Shown here: positions 9,801 through 22,644 of the stretch, piece by piece
How positions within the stretch are numbered: the first letter of the stretch is position 1
How the letters are laid out: each line of letters opens with the position of its first letter
Origin: Avibacterium avium
GTDB taxonomy: Bacteria > Pseudomonadota > Gammaproteobacteria > Enterobacterales > Pasteurellaceae
Reading direction: 5' to 3'
NCBI RefSeq assembly: GCF_900454535.1
Contig: NZ_UGSP01000001.1
Span: forward strand, 1,113,501 to 1,177,500
DNA length: 64,000 nucleotides
Made by a program: the position numbers and the translations under genes
Notes under the pieces: model-generated
Told to the model about the DNA's origin: nothing
Database searches by the model: none
What the model saw: only the letters and a program-made list of their open reading frames with translations

Positions 9801-10286
9801 AATGCGTTGAAAGAGGGGCGTGAACCTTCTCTTGATGAACTCACCCAGCGCCAAGTTGAAATTGATTTGCGTATTCCAGCCTTATTGCCAGATGACTACC
9901 TAGGCGATGTGAATATGCGTCTTGGTTTTTATAAACGCATTGCAGGGGCAGAAAATACGCACGAGCTTGATGAATTAAAAGTGGAGCTTATCGACCGCTT
10001 CGGACTATTGCCGCAGCCTGCCAAGAATTTATTACAAATTGCCCAACTGCGTTTGCAAGCCAAGCCATTGCAGATCATTCGCATTGAAGCGACAGCACAA
10101 GGAGGCTTTATTGAGTTTTCCCCTCAAGCGAGCCTTGATCCAACAAAATTTTTGCAACTGATTCAGCAATTCCCTGCGGTGTATCGCTTTGACGGCCCAA
10201 CGAAATTTAGATTTCAGCGTGATTTAACCGATAACAAAGTGCGGTTGGATTTTGTTACAGAATTGCTTCAAGCGTTACAACCCTAG
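6849..10286 (+). CDS. mfd: Transcription-repair coupling factor
   Basis: Mfd removes RNA polymerase stalled at lesions and recruits UvrA. The 1145-residue protein is full length (E. coli 1148). An N-terminal UvrB-like module begins with repeated hydrophobic strands. The RNA-polymerase interaction region is around residues 475-545. The RecG-like motor has GDVGFGKTEVAMRAAF (about 628), IIDEEHRFG (about 727) and TATPIPRTLNMAM, and a C-terminal TRCF domain follows. The start is either the ATG at 6849 or the one at 6852; no clear ribosome site distinguishes them. An uptake sequence lies just upstream. Confidence 0.97.
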   Translation: MMYFDLNIPTQANDHKILANVIAGSDTLALAEIAQSHQGLTVVVTPDTRSAVRLSKVLAEFVSQPVTFFPDWETLPYDSFSPHQDIISSRLSALFHLQNAKNGIFILPISTLMQKICPPEYLQHNVLLIKKGDRIVINDFRLKLENAGYRAVEQVLEHGEYALRGALLDLFPMGSAVPFRLDFFDDEIDSIRTFDVDTQRTLEEIPSIRLLPAQEFPTDSKGIEFFRAKFRDTFGEIRRDPEHIYQQVSKGTLAAGIEYWQPLFFEQMATLFDYLPEQTLFVDFESNQQQGERFYQDCEQRYESRRVDPMRPLLPPDQLWLPIDQINHQLKHFPKITLKAVKVARASVRQQNLPVQALPDLSLKLQQKEPLLPLQQFMTQFNGDIVFCVETEGRRETLLDLLSPLKLRPKQIAHLSDLQEKQSLLICSQDRGFIVDKGKASLALITETELLGERVQQRSRDRQKSVNPDTLIRHLAELKIGQPVVHLDHGVGRYAGLVTLENAGIKSEFLLLQYANDSKLYVPVTSLHLISRYVGGSEETAPLHKLGSDAWAKSRQKAAEKIRDVAAELLDVYARREAQKGFAFHYDRDEFMQFSATFPFEETLDQMTAINAVISDMTQPKAMDRLVCGDVGFGKTEVAMRAAFLAVMNHKQVAVLVPTTLLAQQHYENFKDRFANLPVNVEVLSRFKTAKEQKALLADLAEGKIDILIGTHKLIQPEVKFKDLGLLIIDEEHRFGVRQKEKIKQLRANVDILTLTATPIPRTLNMAMNGIRDLSIISTPPARRLTIKTFVRQADDLIIREAILREILRGGQVYYLHNDVASIENCAENLAAFVPEARIVIGHGQMRERELERVMSDFYHQRYNVLVCSTIIETGIDVPTANTIIIERADRFGLAQLHQLRGRVGRSHHQAYAYLLTPPPKAMTKDALKRLEALESLDNLGAGFMLATQDLEIRGAGELLGDEQSGQIESIGFSLYMDLLESAVNALKEGREPSLDELTQRQVEIDLRIPALLPDDYLGDVNMRLGFYKRIAGAENTHELDELKVELIDRFGLLPQPAKNLLQIAQLRLQAKPLQIIRIEATAQGGFIEFSPQASLDPTKFLQLIQQFPAVYRFDGPTKFRFQRDLTDNKVRLDFVTELLQALQP

Positions 10287-10330
10287 GCACGGAAATATAA
10301 TGAATTAATGGCAAAATCGTGATAGATTAA

Positions 10331-10957
<627 letters not shown>

Positions 10958-10969
10958 AAAACACAAAAA

Positions 10970-10998
10970 AAGCCCCGCACTTTATTTTGCGGGGCTAT
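10970..10998. terminator. Bidirectional terminator between gmhA and ffh
   Basis: AGCCCCGCA and TGCGGGGCT form a strong stem, with an A-run on the left and a T-rich run on the right. It can therefore serve both converging genes. Confidence 0.85.
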
Positions 10999-11019
10999 AT
11001 TTTTTATCATTTTTATTGA

Positions 11020-12405
11020 TTAGCGTTTGAACATATTGCCAAGACCACCTAGGCCGCCCATTCCGCCCATCATTCCTTTCATTCCACGCATCATTTTTGC
11101 CATACCGCCTTTGCGCATTTTTTTCATCATACGCTGCATTTCGTCAAATTGCTTGAGCAATTTATTCACGTCTTGCACCTGTGTGCCTGAGCCAAGCGCT
11201 ATGCGGCGGCGGCGTGAACCTTTGATGATCTCAGGTTTGGCGCGCTCTTTTAGGGTCATTGAATTGATGATGGCTTCCATTTTGATGAACATTTTGTCGT
11301 CAACTTGATTTTTAATGTGCTCAGGCAGATTTTTCGCACCTGGTAATTTTTCAAGCATTGTCATCATTCCGCCCATTTTTTTCATTTCAATGAGCTGATC
11401 GCGGAAATCTTCCAAAGTGAAGTCATCGCCTTTTTGGAATTTTTTCGCCATTTTTTCCGCTTTTTCTTGATCCACAGAACGTTGTAGATCTTCGATTAGC
11501 GAAAGCACGTCCCCCATTCCTAAAATGCGTGAAGCCACACGATCAGGGTGGAAAGGCTCAAGGGCATCTGTTTTTTCCCCAACCCCTAAGAATTTAATCG
11601 GTTTGCCGGTGATTTGGCGAATAGAAAGTGCCGCACCGCCGCGCGCATCACCGTCCACTTTGGTAAGAATCACCCCAGTAAGCGGTAGCGCTTCATTAAA
11701 GGCTTTTGCGGTGTTGGCAGCATCTTGACCCGTCATTGCGTCCACGGTGAAAAGGGTTTCCACAGGATTAAGTGCGGTGTGAATTTTTTGGATTTCTTCC
11801 ATCATTTCGCCATCAACGTGCAAGCGACCAGCAGTATCCACAATCAACACATCATAGAATTTGAGCTTAGCTTCTGCTAGGGCAGCTTGCACAATCTCTA
11901 CTGGATTTTGCTGGCTGTTAGACGGGAAAAAATCCACGCCAACGGCTTGCGCGAGGGTTTCAAGCTGTTTGATCGCCGCAGGGCGATACACGTCCGCCGA
12001 CACCACCATTACTTTTTTCTTCTGACGTTCACGCAAGAACTTGGCTAATTTCCCCACACTGGTGGTTTTACCCGCCCCTTGCAAACCCGCCATTAGGATC
12101 ACCGCTGGTGGCTGAGTGGCAAGATTTAGGCTTTCATTCGCTTCACCCATCGCTTTTTCAAGCTCGGATTGCACAATTTTGAGAAATTCTTGCCCCGGCG
12201 TTAAGCTGCGATTTACTTCTTCGCCGATAGCACGTTCTTTCACTTTATTGATAAATTCACGAACCACAGGCAGCGCAACGTCTGCTTCAAGCAATGCCAT
12301 ACGCACTTCGCGCAGGGTATCTTTAATATTATCTTCGGTTAAACGCCCTTTCCCTGTTATGTTACGCAGGGTTTTCGAGAGCCGATCAGAAAGGTTTTCA
12401 AACAT
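11020..12405 (-). CDS. ffh: Signal recognition particle protein Ffh
   Basis: GTPase that binds 4.5S RNA and signal sequences of nascent membrane proteins and delivers them to FtsY. The protein is 461 residues. An N helical bundle is followed by the G domain, with GLQGAGKTT (107-115) and DTAGRLHVDGEM (about 190). The methionine-rich M domain ends in repeated Met/Gly clusters. It is divergent from ypjD, the same arrangement as in E. coli. Confidence 0.97.
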   Translation of the reverse strand: MFENLSDRLSKTLRNITGKGRLTEDNIKDTLREVRMALLEADVALPVVREFINKVKERAIGEEVNRSLTPGQEFLKIVQSELEKAMGEANESLNLATQPPAVILMAGLQGAGKTTSVGKLAKFLRERQKKKVMVVSADVYRPAAIKQLETLAQAVGVDFFPSNSQQNPVEIVQAALAEAKLKFYDVLIVDTAGRLHVDGEMMEEIQKIHTALNPVETLFTVDAMTGQDAANTAKAFNEALPLTGVILTKVDGDARGGAALSIRQITGKPIKFLGVGEKTDALEPFHPDRVASRILGMGDVLSLIEDLQRSVDQEKAEKMAKKFQKGDDFTLEDFRDQLIEMKKMGGMMTMLEKLPGAKNLPEHIKNQVDDKMFIKMEAIINSMTLKERAKPEIIKGSRRRRIALGSGTQVQDVNKLLKQFDEMQRMMKKMRKGGMAKMMRGMKGMMGGMGGLGGLGNMFKR

Positions 12406-12575
12406 CGTTTTTCCTAAATTTGAGTGGAATGAAATGAAATAAATTGTGCCAATTATACTGAAATCCCACAGATTTTCATCATTTGAAAGAAATTTATAGC
12501 GATTTTAGTGCGGCAAGGCTAGAATAAGAATAGTTCTTAATTTGGCATTAAAGCGAATAAATAAGGTGAATAAAA

Positions 12576-13385
12576 ATGTGGTTTGCCGTTGTTTCAATTT
12601 TTTTATATTTAATTAGCATTCTTCTCATTACCCCGATGTTGTTGAAAGCCCATTCGGGCGAACAAACCAAAAAACCGAATAAAACATTGTTTTTTTGCAC
12701 CGCACTTTTGGCGATTATTACCCACGGCATCAGCCTTGCGCCGTTGTTTTCCCATTGGGCGAATGAGCAAACTTTCACCTTAATGGACATCAGTTCCTTG
12801 CTAAGTGTGATCGTGGCGGCTTTAGCAACTTTTGCCATTGGTTTTCGGGTGAATACGCTATGGTTTTTGTTGCCGATTGTCTATTGCCTTGCCATTATCA
12901 ATTTGATTTTACAAACATTTTTACCTTTTTCTATCGTGCAGCATTTGATCCACAATGTGGGCTTATTCTTGCATATCGGCTTGGCGCTGTTGGCTTATGC
13001 TGTTTGTTTTATTGCCACTTTATATGCTGTGCAGTTGTGGTGGATTGACCGCAATCTAAAAAGCAAAAAACTGGCTTTATCGCCAATTATTCCGCCATTA
13101 ATGACGGTGGAACGCCATTTTTTCCGCTTAATGCTAAGTGGTGAAGTGTTGCTGACCCTAACGCTAATTTCTGGGGCGATTTATTTGCCAGATTTCTTCG
13201 GTATGCAAAATGTACAAAAAGCCATCTTTTCGTTCCTTGCGTGGTTGGTGCTAGGTGTCGCGTTACTCGGGCATTGGAAATGGCATTGGCGTGGAAAAAA
13301 GGTGATTATTTATAGCATTTCAGGTATGATTTTGCTTTCGATTGCCTATTTTGGCAGCCGAGTTGCGTTTGGGTTAGGGCTTTAA
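12576..13385 (+). CDS. ypjD: YpjD, CcsA-like inner-membrane protein
   Basis: A 269-residue membrane protein with about eight hydrophobic helices, of the cytochrome c assembly (CcsA/CcmC-like) superfamily. A periplasmic loop near HLIHNVGLFLHIGLALLAYA and a later segment carry the conserved histidines. The family is usually linked to haem handling, but YpjD's own substrate is not established. Position between ffh and the corB homologue is conserved, which supports the assignment. AAGGTGAA precedes the ATG. Confidence 0.85.
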   Translation: MWFAVVSIFLYLISILLITPMLLKAHSGEQTKKPNKTLFFCTALLAIITHGISLAPLFSHWANEQTFTLMDISSLLSVIVAALATFAIGFRVNTLWFLLPIVYCLAIINLILQTFLPFSIVQHLIHNVGLFLHIGLALLAYAVCFIATLYAVQLWWIDRNLKSKKLALSPIIPPLMTVERHFFRLMLSGEVLLTLTLISGAIYLPDFFGMQNVQKAIFSFLAWLVLGVALLGHWKWHWRGKKVIIYSISGMILLSIAYFGSRVAFGLGL

Positions 13386-13428
13386 TTTCGGCCACCCAAG
13401 AACGATGGTTTTATAAAAGGACTTGATT

Positions 13429-14709
13429 TTGGATAGTATTCCCCTTAGTACGTTATTTATCACTTTAATTATTTTACTCATTTTATCCGCCTATTTTTCC
13501 AGTTCAGAAACAGGCTTGCTTTCCGCCAACCGCTATCGTATGCGCTTTTTAGCCGAAAAAGGGCATAAAGGGGCGAAAAAAGCAGAAAAACTTTTGAAAA
13601 AAACAGATATTTTACTTAGCCTGATTCTTATCTGTAATAACCTTGTGAATATTTCTGCCTCTGCCATTGCAACCATTATTGGTATGCGTTTATATGGCGA
13701 TATGGGCGTGGCGATTGCCACAGGGGCATTAACCTTCGCAATGTTGATCTTTGCGGAAATTTTTCCGAAAACTATTGCCGCACTTTATCCTGAAAAAGTG
13801 GCGTTTTTATCAAGCCATATTCTCACCCCATTGCTGAAAATTTTTAGCCCCATTGTGTTCTTGATGAACCTGATTATTCGTGGCTTGATGAAATTATTCC
13901 GCGTGAAAAACGAGCAAAAAACCAGTTCTTTAAGCACAGAAGAATTACGCGCCATTGTGAATCAATCGGGGCATTTCATTCCTTCCGCTCACCAAGAAAT
14001 GTTGCTTTCTATTTTAGATTTAGAAAAAGTTACCGTGGACGACATTATGGTGCCGCGCAACGACATTGGCGGGATCGATATTGACGATGATTGGAAAGCC
14101 ATTATGCGTCAGCTCAACCATTCGGCGCACAGTAAAGTGGTGCTGTACAAAGAGAGTATGGACGAAAATGTGCTAGGTATTTTGCGTGTGCGCGAAGCCT
14201 ATCGCTTAATGCTAGATAAAAATGAATTCAGCAAAGAAACCTTGATCCGCGCGGTGGACGAAGCCTATTTTATCCCCGAAGGCACGCCGCTTAATGCGCA
14301 ATTATTGAATTTCCGCAGTAAAAAAGAGCGGATTGGCTTGGTGGTGGACGAATATGGCGACATCAAAGGCTTGGTCACCTTGGAAGATATTTTGGAAGAA
14401 ATCGTGGGCGAATTTACCACTTCAACTGCTCCGTCCATTGATGAAGAAGTTACTCAGCAATCTGACGGCTCAATGATCATTGAAGGCTCTGCCAATATTC
14501 GTGATCTGAACAAATTGTTTGACTGGCATTTAGACACAGACGAAGCGCGCACTTTCAACGGATTGATTTTAGAGCATTTGGAAGAAATTCCCGAAGAAGG
14601 CACGGAATGTGAAATCAACGGCTTAAAAATCACCATTTTAGAAGTGGCGGATAATATGGTGAAACAAGCAAAAGTAGAAAAAATTTCACCAACAAAACAG
14701 CCAGAATAA
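13429..14709 (+). CDS. corB: CNNM/CorB family transporter with CBS pair
   Basis: Matches the E. coli CorB (YfjD) family: an N-terminal DUF21 membrane domain (about residues 1-190 with SSSETGLLSANRYR and the conserved CNNLVNI), two CBS domains (ending in VVDEYGDIKGLVTLEDILEEIVG) and a C-terminal transporter-associated domain. These proteins are implicated in magnesium or cobalt efflux. There is no ATG. Two in-frame TTG codons occur, at 13423 and 13429. AAAAGGAC ends immediately before the first, so the second has the correct spacing and gives 426 residues starting MDSIPLST. Confidence 0.88.
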   Translation: MDSIPLSTLFITLIILLILSAYFSSSETGLLSANRYRMRFLAEKGHKGAKKAEKLLKKTDILLSLILICNNLVNISASAIATIIGMRLYGDMGVAIATGALTFAMLIFAEIFPKTIAALYPEKVAFLSSHILTPLLKIFSPIVFLMNLIIRGLMKLFRVKNEQKTSSLSTEELRAIVNQSGHFIPSAHQEMLLSILDLEKVTVDDIMVPRNDIGGIDIDDDWKAIMRQLNHSAHSKVVLYKESMDENVLGILRVREAYRLMLDKNEFSKETLIRAVDEAYFIPEGTPLNAQLLNFRSKKERIGLVVDEYGDIKGLVTLEDILEEIVGEFTTSTAPSIDEEVTQQSDGSMIIEGSANIRDLNKLFDWHLDTDEARTFNGLILEHLEEIPEEGTECEINGLKITILEVADNMVKQAKVEKISPTKQPE

Positions 14710-14734
14710 ACGGTTTTTCCTATCATAAAATGGC

Positions 14735-14767
14735 AAAGACGAAAGGTGGCTTGCCTTTCGTCTTTTT
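14735..14767 (+). terminator. Terminator after corB
   Basis: AAAGACGAAAGG and CCTTTCGTCTTT form a 12-base stem around TGGCTTG, ending in a T-run. Confidence 0.85.
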
Positions 14768-14820
14768 CCTTTGCCTTTCATTTACTTTTCATCTTTAAAC
14801 GTTATCTAATTTATTTCACG

Positions 14821-14862
14821 AAGTGCGGTGAAAAATTAAAAAAATTTCACCGCACTTTTTTT
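14821..14862. terminator. Inverted uptake-sequence hairpin
   Basis: AAGTGCGGTGAAA and TTTCACCGCACTT are perfectly complementary 13-base arms followed by seven Ts. This is a second hairpin downstream of corB and uses two uptake sequences. Confidence 0.75.
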
Positions 14863-14947
14863 ATCTTTTTGGAATGATTTTCTTCTTTGTTTCTGGTTAA
14901 ATTTTCCGCTAGAATGCAATGCAGTTTTATTAGAATATCGAGGTAAT

Positions 14948-15787
14948 ATGCGATCTGTTGCAATCGTTGGATTAGGTTGGTTGGGGTTGCCCCTTGCGCG
15001 CCATTTAAAACATTTAGGTTGGACGGTAAAAGGCACGAAACGCACGCACGATGAAGTGGAACAAATGCGTTTAATGCGATTTGAAACCTATCATTTGTTG
15101 CTTGAGCCTGAAATTAACGCTGATCCTGATGATTTATCGGCGCTGTTGGCGGTGGACAGCCTTGTCATCAACATTCCGCCAAGTCAATATTTCTTCAATG
15201 TGCAGGATTATGTGCAGGGCATTAAAAATCTGGTGAATGAAGCCTTAAATCACGGCGTTCAGCATTTTATTTTTATCAGCTCTAGTTCTGTTTTTCCAAT
15301 GCAAAATGGACATTTTGATGAAGCCCAGATCCCGCATCCGGACAGTGAAATAGGACAAGGCTTGCTAGAAATTGAACAATGGTTGACAGCGTTAAGCAAT
15401 GTGGATTGTGATATTATCCGCTTTGCTGGACTGGTTGGAGCAGATCGTCACCCTGTCTATTCATTGGCAAATAAACAAGCAGTGCAGCAGGGCAACACGC
15501 CAGTGAATTTAGTGCATATTGATGATTGCGCGCGCGCCATTCAGCTTTTGCTTGAAACGCCAAGCGGACAGCGGTTGTATCATCTTTCTGCGCCCCATCA
15601 CCCACCGAAAGCACAATATTACGGGCAAATGGCGGAAAAACTTGGGTTAATTGCACCGCACTTTATTTGCTCGCCAGATGATCCTGTGCGTATTGTGGAG
15701 GGGAATAAAATTTGCCAAGAGTTGGATTTTGTTTATCAATATCCCGATCCAGATTTGATGATCCCAACGCAAGAAAAATCTCTTTAA
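14948..15787 (+). CDS. YeeZ-like NAD(P)-binding protein
   Basis: A 279-residue extended short-chain dehydrogenase-like protein resembling E. coli YeeZ. The N-terminal Rossmann motif is VGLGWLGLPLARHL (7-20). FIFISSSSVF follows around residue 115 and VHIDDCARAIQLLL near 195. The canonical catalytic Tyr-x3-Lys is not evident, so it may bind nucleotide without classic SDR catalysis. The substrate is unknown. AGGTAAT precedes the ATG. It appears to be a single-gene unit upstream of argG. Confidence 0.75.
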   Translation: MRSVAIVGLGWLGLPLARHLKHLGWTVKGTKRTHDEVEQMRLMRFETYHLLLEPEINADPDDLSALLAVDSLVINIPPSQYFFNVQDYVQGIKNLVNEALNHGVQHFIFISSSSVFPMQNGHFDEAQIPHPDSEIGQGLLEIEQWLTALSNVDCDIIRFAGLVGADRHPVYSLANKQAVQQGNTPVNLVHIDDCARAIQLLLETPSGQRLYHLSAPHHPPKAQYYGQMAEKLGLIAPHFICSPDDPVRIVEGNKICQELDFVYQYPDPDLMIPTQEKSL

Positions 15788-15869
15788 TATCGCATAGACT
15801 TTAAAGGCAATTTCATTGATAATAAGCCGATTTAAAATCACGCAAACGATAACTTAAATAAAACCATAA

Positions 15870-17219
<1,350 letters not shown>

Positions 17220-17240
17220 TTAAAACCTTGTGAAAATTTG

Positions 17241-17287
17241 ACCGCACTTTTGCCATCATTTGACGGCATTAAAAGTGCGGTTGTTTT
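17241..17287. terminator. Inverted uptake-sequence terminator after argG
   Basis: ACCGCACTTTTGCC and GGCATTAAAAGTGCGGT pair with one bulge, followed by a T-rich stretch. Confidence 0.7.
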
Positions 17288-17389
17288 TTGGAACGTTTTT
17301 CACTTTTAGATTTTCCTTGTACAATCCACAAAATCTCAATAGACTACGCCAACTAATCCCTGTTTACTCTTATTTTAATTAAAAGAATT

Positions 17390-18481
17390 ATGCGTGTTTC
17401 AGATTTTTATTTTGATTTACCCGATGCGTTGATCGCGCGCTATCCCAAAGCGGATCGCACCGCCAGCCGGTTATTACAGCTTAATGGTGAAAATGGTGAA
17501 CTTTTTCACCGCACTTTTGCCGATGTGGTGGATCTCATCAATGAGGGGGATTTACTAATTTTTAACAACATCCGCGTAATCCCAGCGAGAATGTACGGTC
17601 GCAAAGCTAGCGGCGGTAAGATTGAAGTGTTGGTGGAACGAATTTTGTCGGAAGATCGTTTTCTCGCGCATATTCGTTCTTCCAAAGCCCCGAAAGAAGG
17701 AGCAGAGTTGTTTCTCGGCGAAGATAAATTGGGCGAAGGCAAGGGCATTAAAATGATTATGAAAGCCCGCCACGATACTTTATTTGAGCTAGAAATGGCA
17801 GAAAAAAGCACCGCACTTTTAGACGTGCTGCAACAAATCGGCCATATGCCACTGCCACCTTATATTGATCGCCCCGATGAAGATGCTGATAAAGAACGCT
17901 ATCAAACGGTCTATAACAAAGTACCGGGCGCGGTGGCGGCACCCACTGCGGGCTTGCATTTTGATAATGAATTATTGGAAAAGCTGAAAGCAAAAGGCGT
18001 GAATTTTGCCTTTGTTACTTTGCACGTTGGCGCGGGTACATTCCAGCCTGTGCGGGTAGAAAATATTGAAGATCACAAAATGCACGCGGAATATGTGGAA
18101 GTGCCGCAGGAAACGGTGGACGCCATTTTGCGCACCAAAGCCAACGGCAAGCGTGTGATTGCCGTGGGAACAACCTCCGTGCGCTCCATTGAAAGTGCGG
18201 CGTTATTTAGCCAAGAAAACCAGAGTGGGCAACTACTTGCGCCGTATTTTTCTGATACGTCCATCTTTCTTTACCCAGGTAAAAAATTCCTTGTGGTGGA
18301 CGCCTTAATCACCAATTTCCATTTACCAGAAAGTACGCTGATTATGCTAGTTTCTGCCTTTGCAGGATACAAGCACACGATGCAAGCCTATGAAAGTGCG
18401 GTGCAAAATGGCTACCGTTTTTTCAGTTATGGCGATGCGATGTTTATTACGAAAAATCCTAATGTAACGGGCTTAGATTAA
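17390..18481 (+). CDS. queA: S-adenosylmethionine:tRNA ribosyltransferase-isomerase
   Basis: QueA transfers the ribosyl part of S-adenosylmethionine to preQ1 in tRNA to make epoxyqueuosine. The 363-residue protein has the family start [26 protein letters not shown], the block [13 protein letters not shown] near 180 and [11 protein letters not shown]. It is followed 53 bases later by tgt, the enzyme acting just before it in queuosine synthesis. Confidence 0.96.
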   Translation: MRVSDFYFDLPDALIARYPKADRTASRLLQLNGENGELFHRTFADVVDLINEGDLLIFNNIRVIPARMYGRKASGGKIEVLVERILSEDRFLAHIRSSKAPKEGAELFLGEDKLGEGKGIKMIMKARHDTLFELEMAEKSTALLDVLQQIGHMPLPPYIDRPDEDADKERYQTVYNKVPGAVAAPTAGLHFDNELLEKLKAKGVNFAFVTLHVGAGTFQPVRVENIEDHKMHAEYVEVPQETVDAILRTKANGKRVIAVGTTSVRSIESAALFSQENQSGQLLAPYFSDTSIFLYPGKKFLVVDALITNFHLPESTLIMLVSAFAGYKHTMQAYESAVQNGYRFFSYGDAMFITKNPNVTGLD

Positions 18482-18498
18482 TCGCTAATGCCTATTAA

Positions 18499-20248
<1,750 letters not shown>

Positions 20249-20261
20249 ATTAACGCATAAA

Positions 20262-20292
20262 ATAAAACCTGCATTTTGGCAGGTTTTATCTT
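20262..20292 (+). terminator. Terminator after the hemerythrin-like gene
   Basis: AAAACCTGC and GCAGGTTTT pair around ATTTTG, followed by a T-rich run. It separates queA-tgt-HHE from yajC. Confidence 0.8.
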
Positions 20293-20305
20293 TTCTAAGA
20301 AAGAG

Positions 20306-20369
20306 AAAGTGCGGTGCTTTTTGCTCAAGTTTTTGTTGTGAAAACCTTGACATAAATCACCGCACTTTT
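20306..20369. repeat. Inverted uptake-sequence pair upstream of yajC
   Basis: AAAGTGCGGTG at 20306 and CACCGCACTTT near 20359 face each other across about 40 bases. They lie just before the yajC promoter, and could be a second terminator or only paired uptake sites. Confidence 0.5.
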
Positions 20370-20380
20370 GCAAAAGCGCT

Positions 20381-20409
20381 TTGTCAATAAAGGGTTTTTG
20401 TGCTATTTT
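20381..20409 (+). promoter_or_regulatory. Sigma-70 promoter of yajC-secDF
   Basis: TTGTCA at 20381-20386 and TATTTT at 20404-20409 are separated by 17 bases, with TGC preceding the -10. This gives yajC-secD-secF a promoter independent of tgt. Confidence 0.65.
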
Positions 20410-20449
20410 AACGTCCTACATTTTCATTAACTAACAAAAAGGATTAAAG

Positions 20450-20749
20450 ATGGAAGCTCAACAAGGTAGCCCAATGTCAATGTTATTTATTTTCGTTCTG
20501 TTCGGATTGATTTTCTATTTTATGATTTATCGTCCACAAGCAAAACGCAATAAAGCACATAAGCAATTAATGGCTGAGTTAGCGAAAGGCACGGAAGTTC
20601 TTACTTCAGGTGGTATTATTGGTAAAATCACCAAAATTGGGGCAGAAAGCGATTATGTTGTTCTTGCCTTAAATGACAGCACAGAAATTACCATTAAACG
20701 TGATTTCATTGTTTCTGTGTTACCAAAAGGTTCATTAAAAAGCCTTTAA
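20450..20749 (+). CDS. yajC: Sec translocon accessory subunit YajC
   Basis: Single-pass inner-membrane protein of 99 residues that associates with SecD and SecF. A hydrophobic helix spans about 11-29. MIYRPQAKRNKAHKQLM follows, then the YajC core with LTSGGIIGKI. AAAGGATT precedes the ATG. It lies 34 bases before secD. Confidence 0.95.
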   Translation: MEAQQGSPMSMLFIFVLFGLIFYFMIYRPQAKRNKAHKQLMAELAKGTEVLTSGGIIGKITKIGAESDYVVLALNDSTEITIKRDFIVSVLPKGSLKSL

Positions 20750-20783
20750 TTATTAACTATTTCCGCAAGGGAACTGGAAAGTT

Positions 20784-22634
20784 ATGTTAAATCGTTACCC
20801 TTTATGGAAGAATATAATGGTGACCCTTGTGGTCGCCATTGGTGTTTTATATTCTCTCCCAAATCTTTACGGTGAAGATCCTGCCGTTCAAATTTCAGGA
20901 ACTCGTGGACAAGAAGCCAACACAACAACCCTTAGCAATGTGCAAACGCTTCTTAACGAAAATCATCTCACTATAAAATCCATTAAATTAGAAAACGGTT
21001 CAATTCTTGCTCGTTTTAATAACACTGATGATCAGCTGCTTGCCAAAGATAAAATCAGCGAAAAATTAGGCAATGACTATTCGGTCGCGCTTAACCTTGC
21101 GCCAGCTACGCCAAAATGGCTTTCTGATATTGGTGGTTCACCAATGAAATGGGGCTTGGACTTGCGTGGTGGTGTACGCTTTTTAATGGAAGTGGATATG
21201 AATACTGCGCTGGCTAAACGTCAAGAGCAGTTGCAAGACGGTTTATTGGGCGAATTGCGTAAAGCGAAATATCAATATACCAATATTCGCGCAGGGGAAA
21301 ATCATAGCACTGTGGTTACCCTAAAAAATCCTGATCAGCTTTCAGCTGTTCAGCGCTTATTGCGTCAAGCGCACCCCAATTTAGATATTCGTGAAATTTC
21401 TAATAACACGCTTTCTTTAACCTTATCTGATGCTGCGTTAAATGAAGCGCGCGATCACGCCATTGAGCAAAACTTGAGTATTTTACGCCGCCGTGTGGAA
21501 GAATTGGGCGTTTCTGAACCCGTGATTCAACGCCAAGGCGCAGAGCGTATTGTGGTGGAATTACCGGGCGTTCAAGATACTGCACGCGCAAAAGAAATTT
21601 TAGGCGCAACAGCCACCCTTGAGTTTCGTTTAGTGAACCAAAACGCCAATGTTGATGCGGCAATGCGTGGAATGGTGCCTTCAGATTCTGAAGTGAAATT
21701 TGATCGTAATGGTCGCCCTGTGGTGCTGTACAAACGTGCGGTATTAGGGGGGGAGCATATTGTCAATGCGTCATCAGGGGTTGATCAAAATTCAGGTACG
21801 CCGCAAGTAAGTGTAACCTTGGATAGCGAAGGCGGCGATATGATGTCGCAAACCACCAAAATGAATCTGAAAAAGCCGATGGCAACCTTATATGTTGAAT
21901 ATAAAGACAGCGGCAAAAAAGATGAAAATGGCAAAACAGTTCTAGCTAAACACGAAGAAGTGATCAATATTGCAACCATTCAAGGACGTTTTGGTAGCCA
22001 ATTCCAAATCACTGGGATTGATAGCCCAAATGAAGCGCTTAATCTTTCCGTGTTATTGCGTTCTGGTGCGTTAACCGCGCCAATCCAAATTGTGGAAGAA
22101 CGTACAGTTGGGCCATCACTCGGTGCGCAAAATGTGGAACAAGGCTTGCAAGCCGGGCTTTGGGGCTTAGCCATTACTGTGGTGTTTATGCTGATTTACT
22201 ATAAAGTGTTCGGCTTATTTGCAAGTATGGCTCTGCTTGCAAATATGGTTTTGCTCGTTGGTTTAATGTCGTTAATTCCGGGAGCAACACTCACAATGCC
22301 GGGGATTGCAGGGATTATTCTTTCGGTGGGAATGTCTGTGGACGCGAACGTGTTGATTTTTGAGCGGATTAAAGAAGAAATTCGTAACGGACGCTCCATT
22401 CAACAAGCCATTAACGAAGGCTATAACGGGGCATTTAGCAGTATTTTTGATGCTAACTTAACCACAATTTTAACTTCTATCGTGCTTTATGCGGTGGGAA
22501 CAGGGCCAATTAAAGGCTTTGCGATCACCCTTTCATTAGGGGTTGCGATCTCAATGTTTACTGCGATTACAGGAACTCGAATGCTGGTAAATTTACTTTA
22601 CGGCGGCAAACGCGTTGAGAAATTATCTATTTAA
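20784..22634 (+). CDS. secD: Protein translocase subunit SecD
   Basis: SecD pulls exported polypeptides into the periplasm using proton motive force together with SecF. At 616 residues it matches E. coli SecD. It has one N-terminal helix, a large periplasmic P1 region and five C-terminal helices. Recognisable motifs are the DLRGGVRFLMEVD block, LRRRVEELGVSEPVIQRQG and the RND-type signature SVDANVLIFERIKEE. It is followed directly by secF. Confidence 0.97.
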   Translation: MLNRYPLWKNIMVTLVVAIGVLYSLPNLYGEDPAVQISGTRGQEANTTTLSNVQTLLNENHLTIKSIKLENGSILARFNNTDDQLLAKDKISEKLGNDYSVALNLAPATPKWLSDIGGSPMKWGLDLRGGVRFLMEVDMNTALAKRQEQLQDGLLGELRKAKYQYTNIRAGENHSTVVTLKNPDQLSAVQRLLRQAHPNLDIREISNNTLSLTLSDAALNEARDHAIEQNLSILRRRVEELGVSEPVIQRQGAERIVVELPGVQDTARAKEILGATATLEFRLVNQNANVDAAMRGMVPSDSEVKFDRNGRPVVLYKRAVLGGEHIVNASSGVDQNSGTPQVSVTLDSEGGDMMSQTTKMNLKKPMATLYVEYKDSGKKDENGKTVLAKHEEVINIATIQGRFGSQFQITGIDSPNEALNLSVLLRSGALTAPIQIVEERTVGPSLGAQNVEQGLQAGLWGLAITVVFMLIYYKVFGLFASMALLANMVLLVGLMSLIPGATLTMPGIAGIILSVGMSVDANVLIFERIKEEIRNGRSIQQAINEGYNGAFSSIFDANLTTILTSIVLYAVGTGPIKGFAITLSLGVAISMFTAITGTRMLVNLLYGGKRVEKLSI

Positions 22635-22644
22635 GGTGGTTACG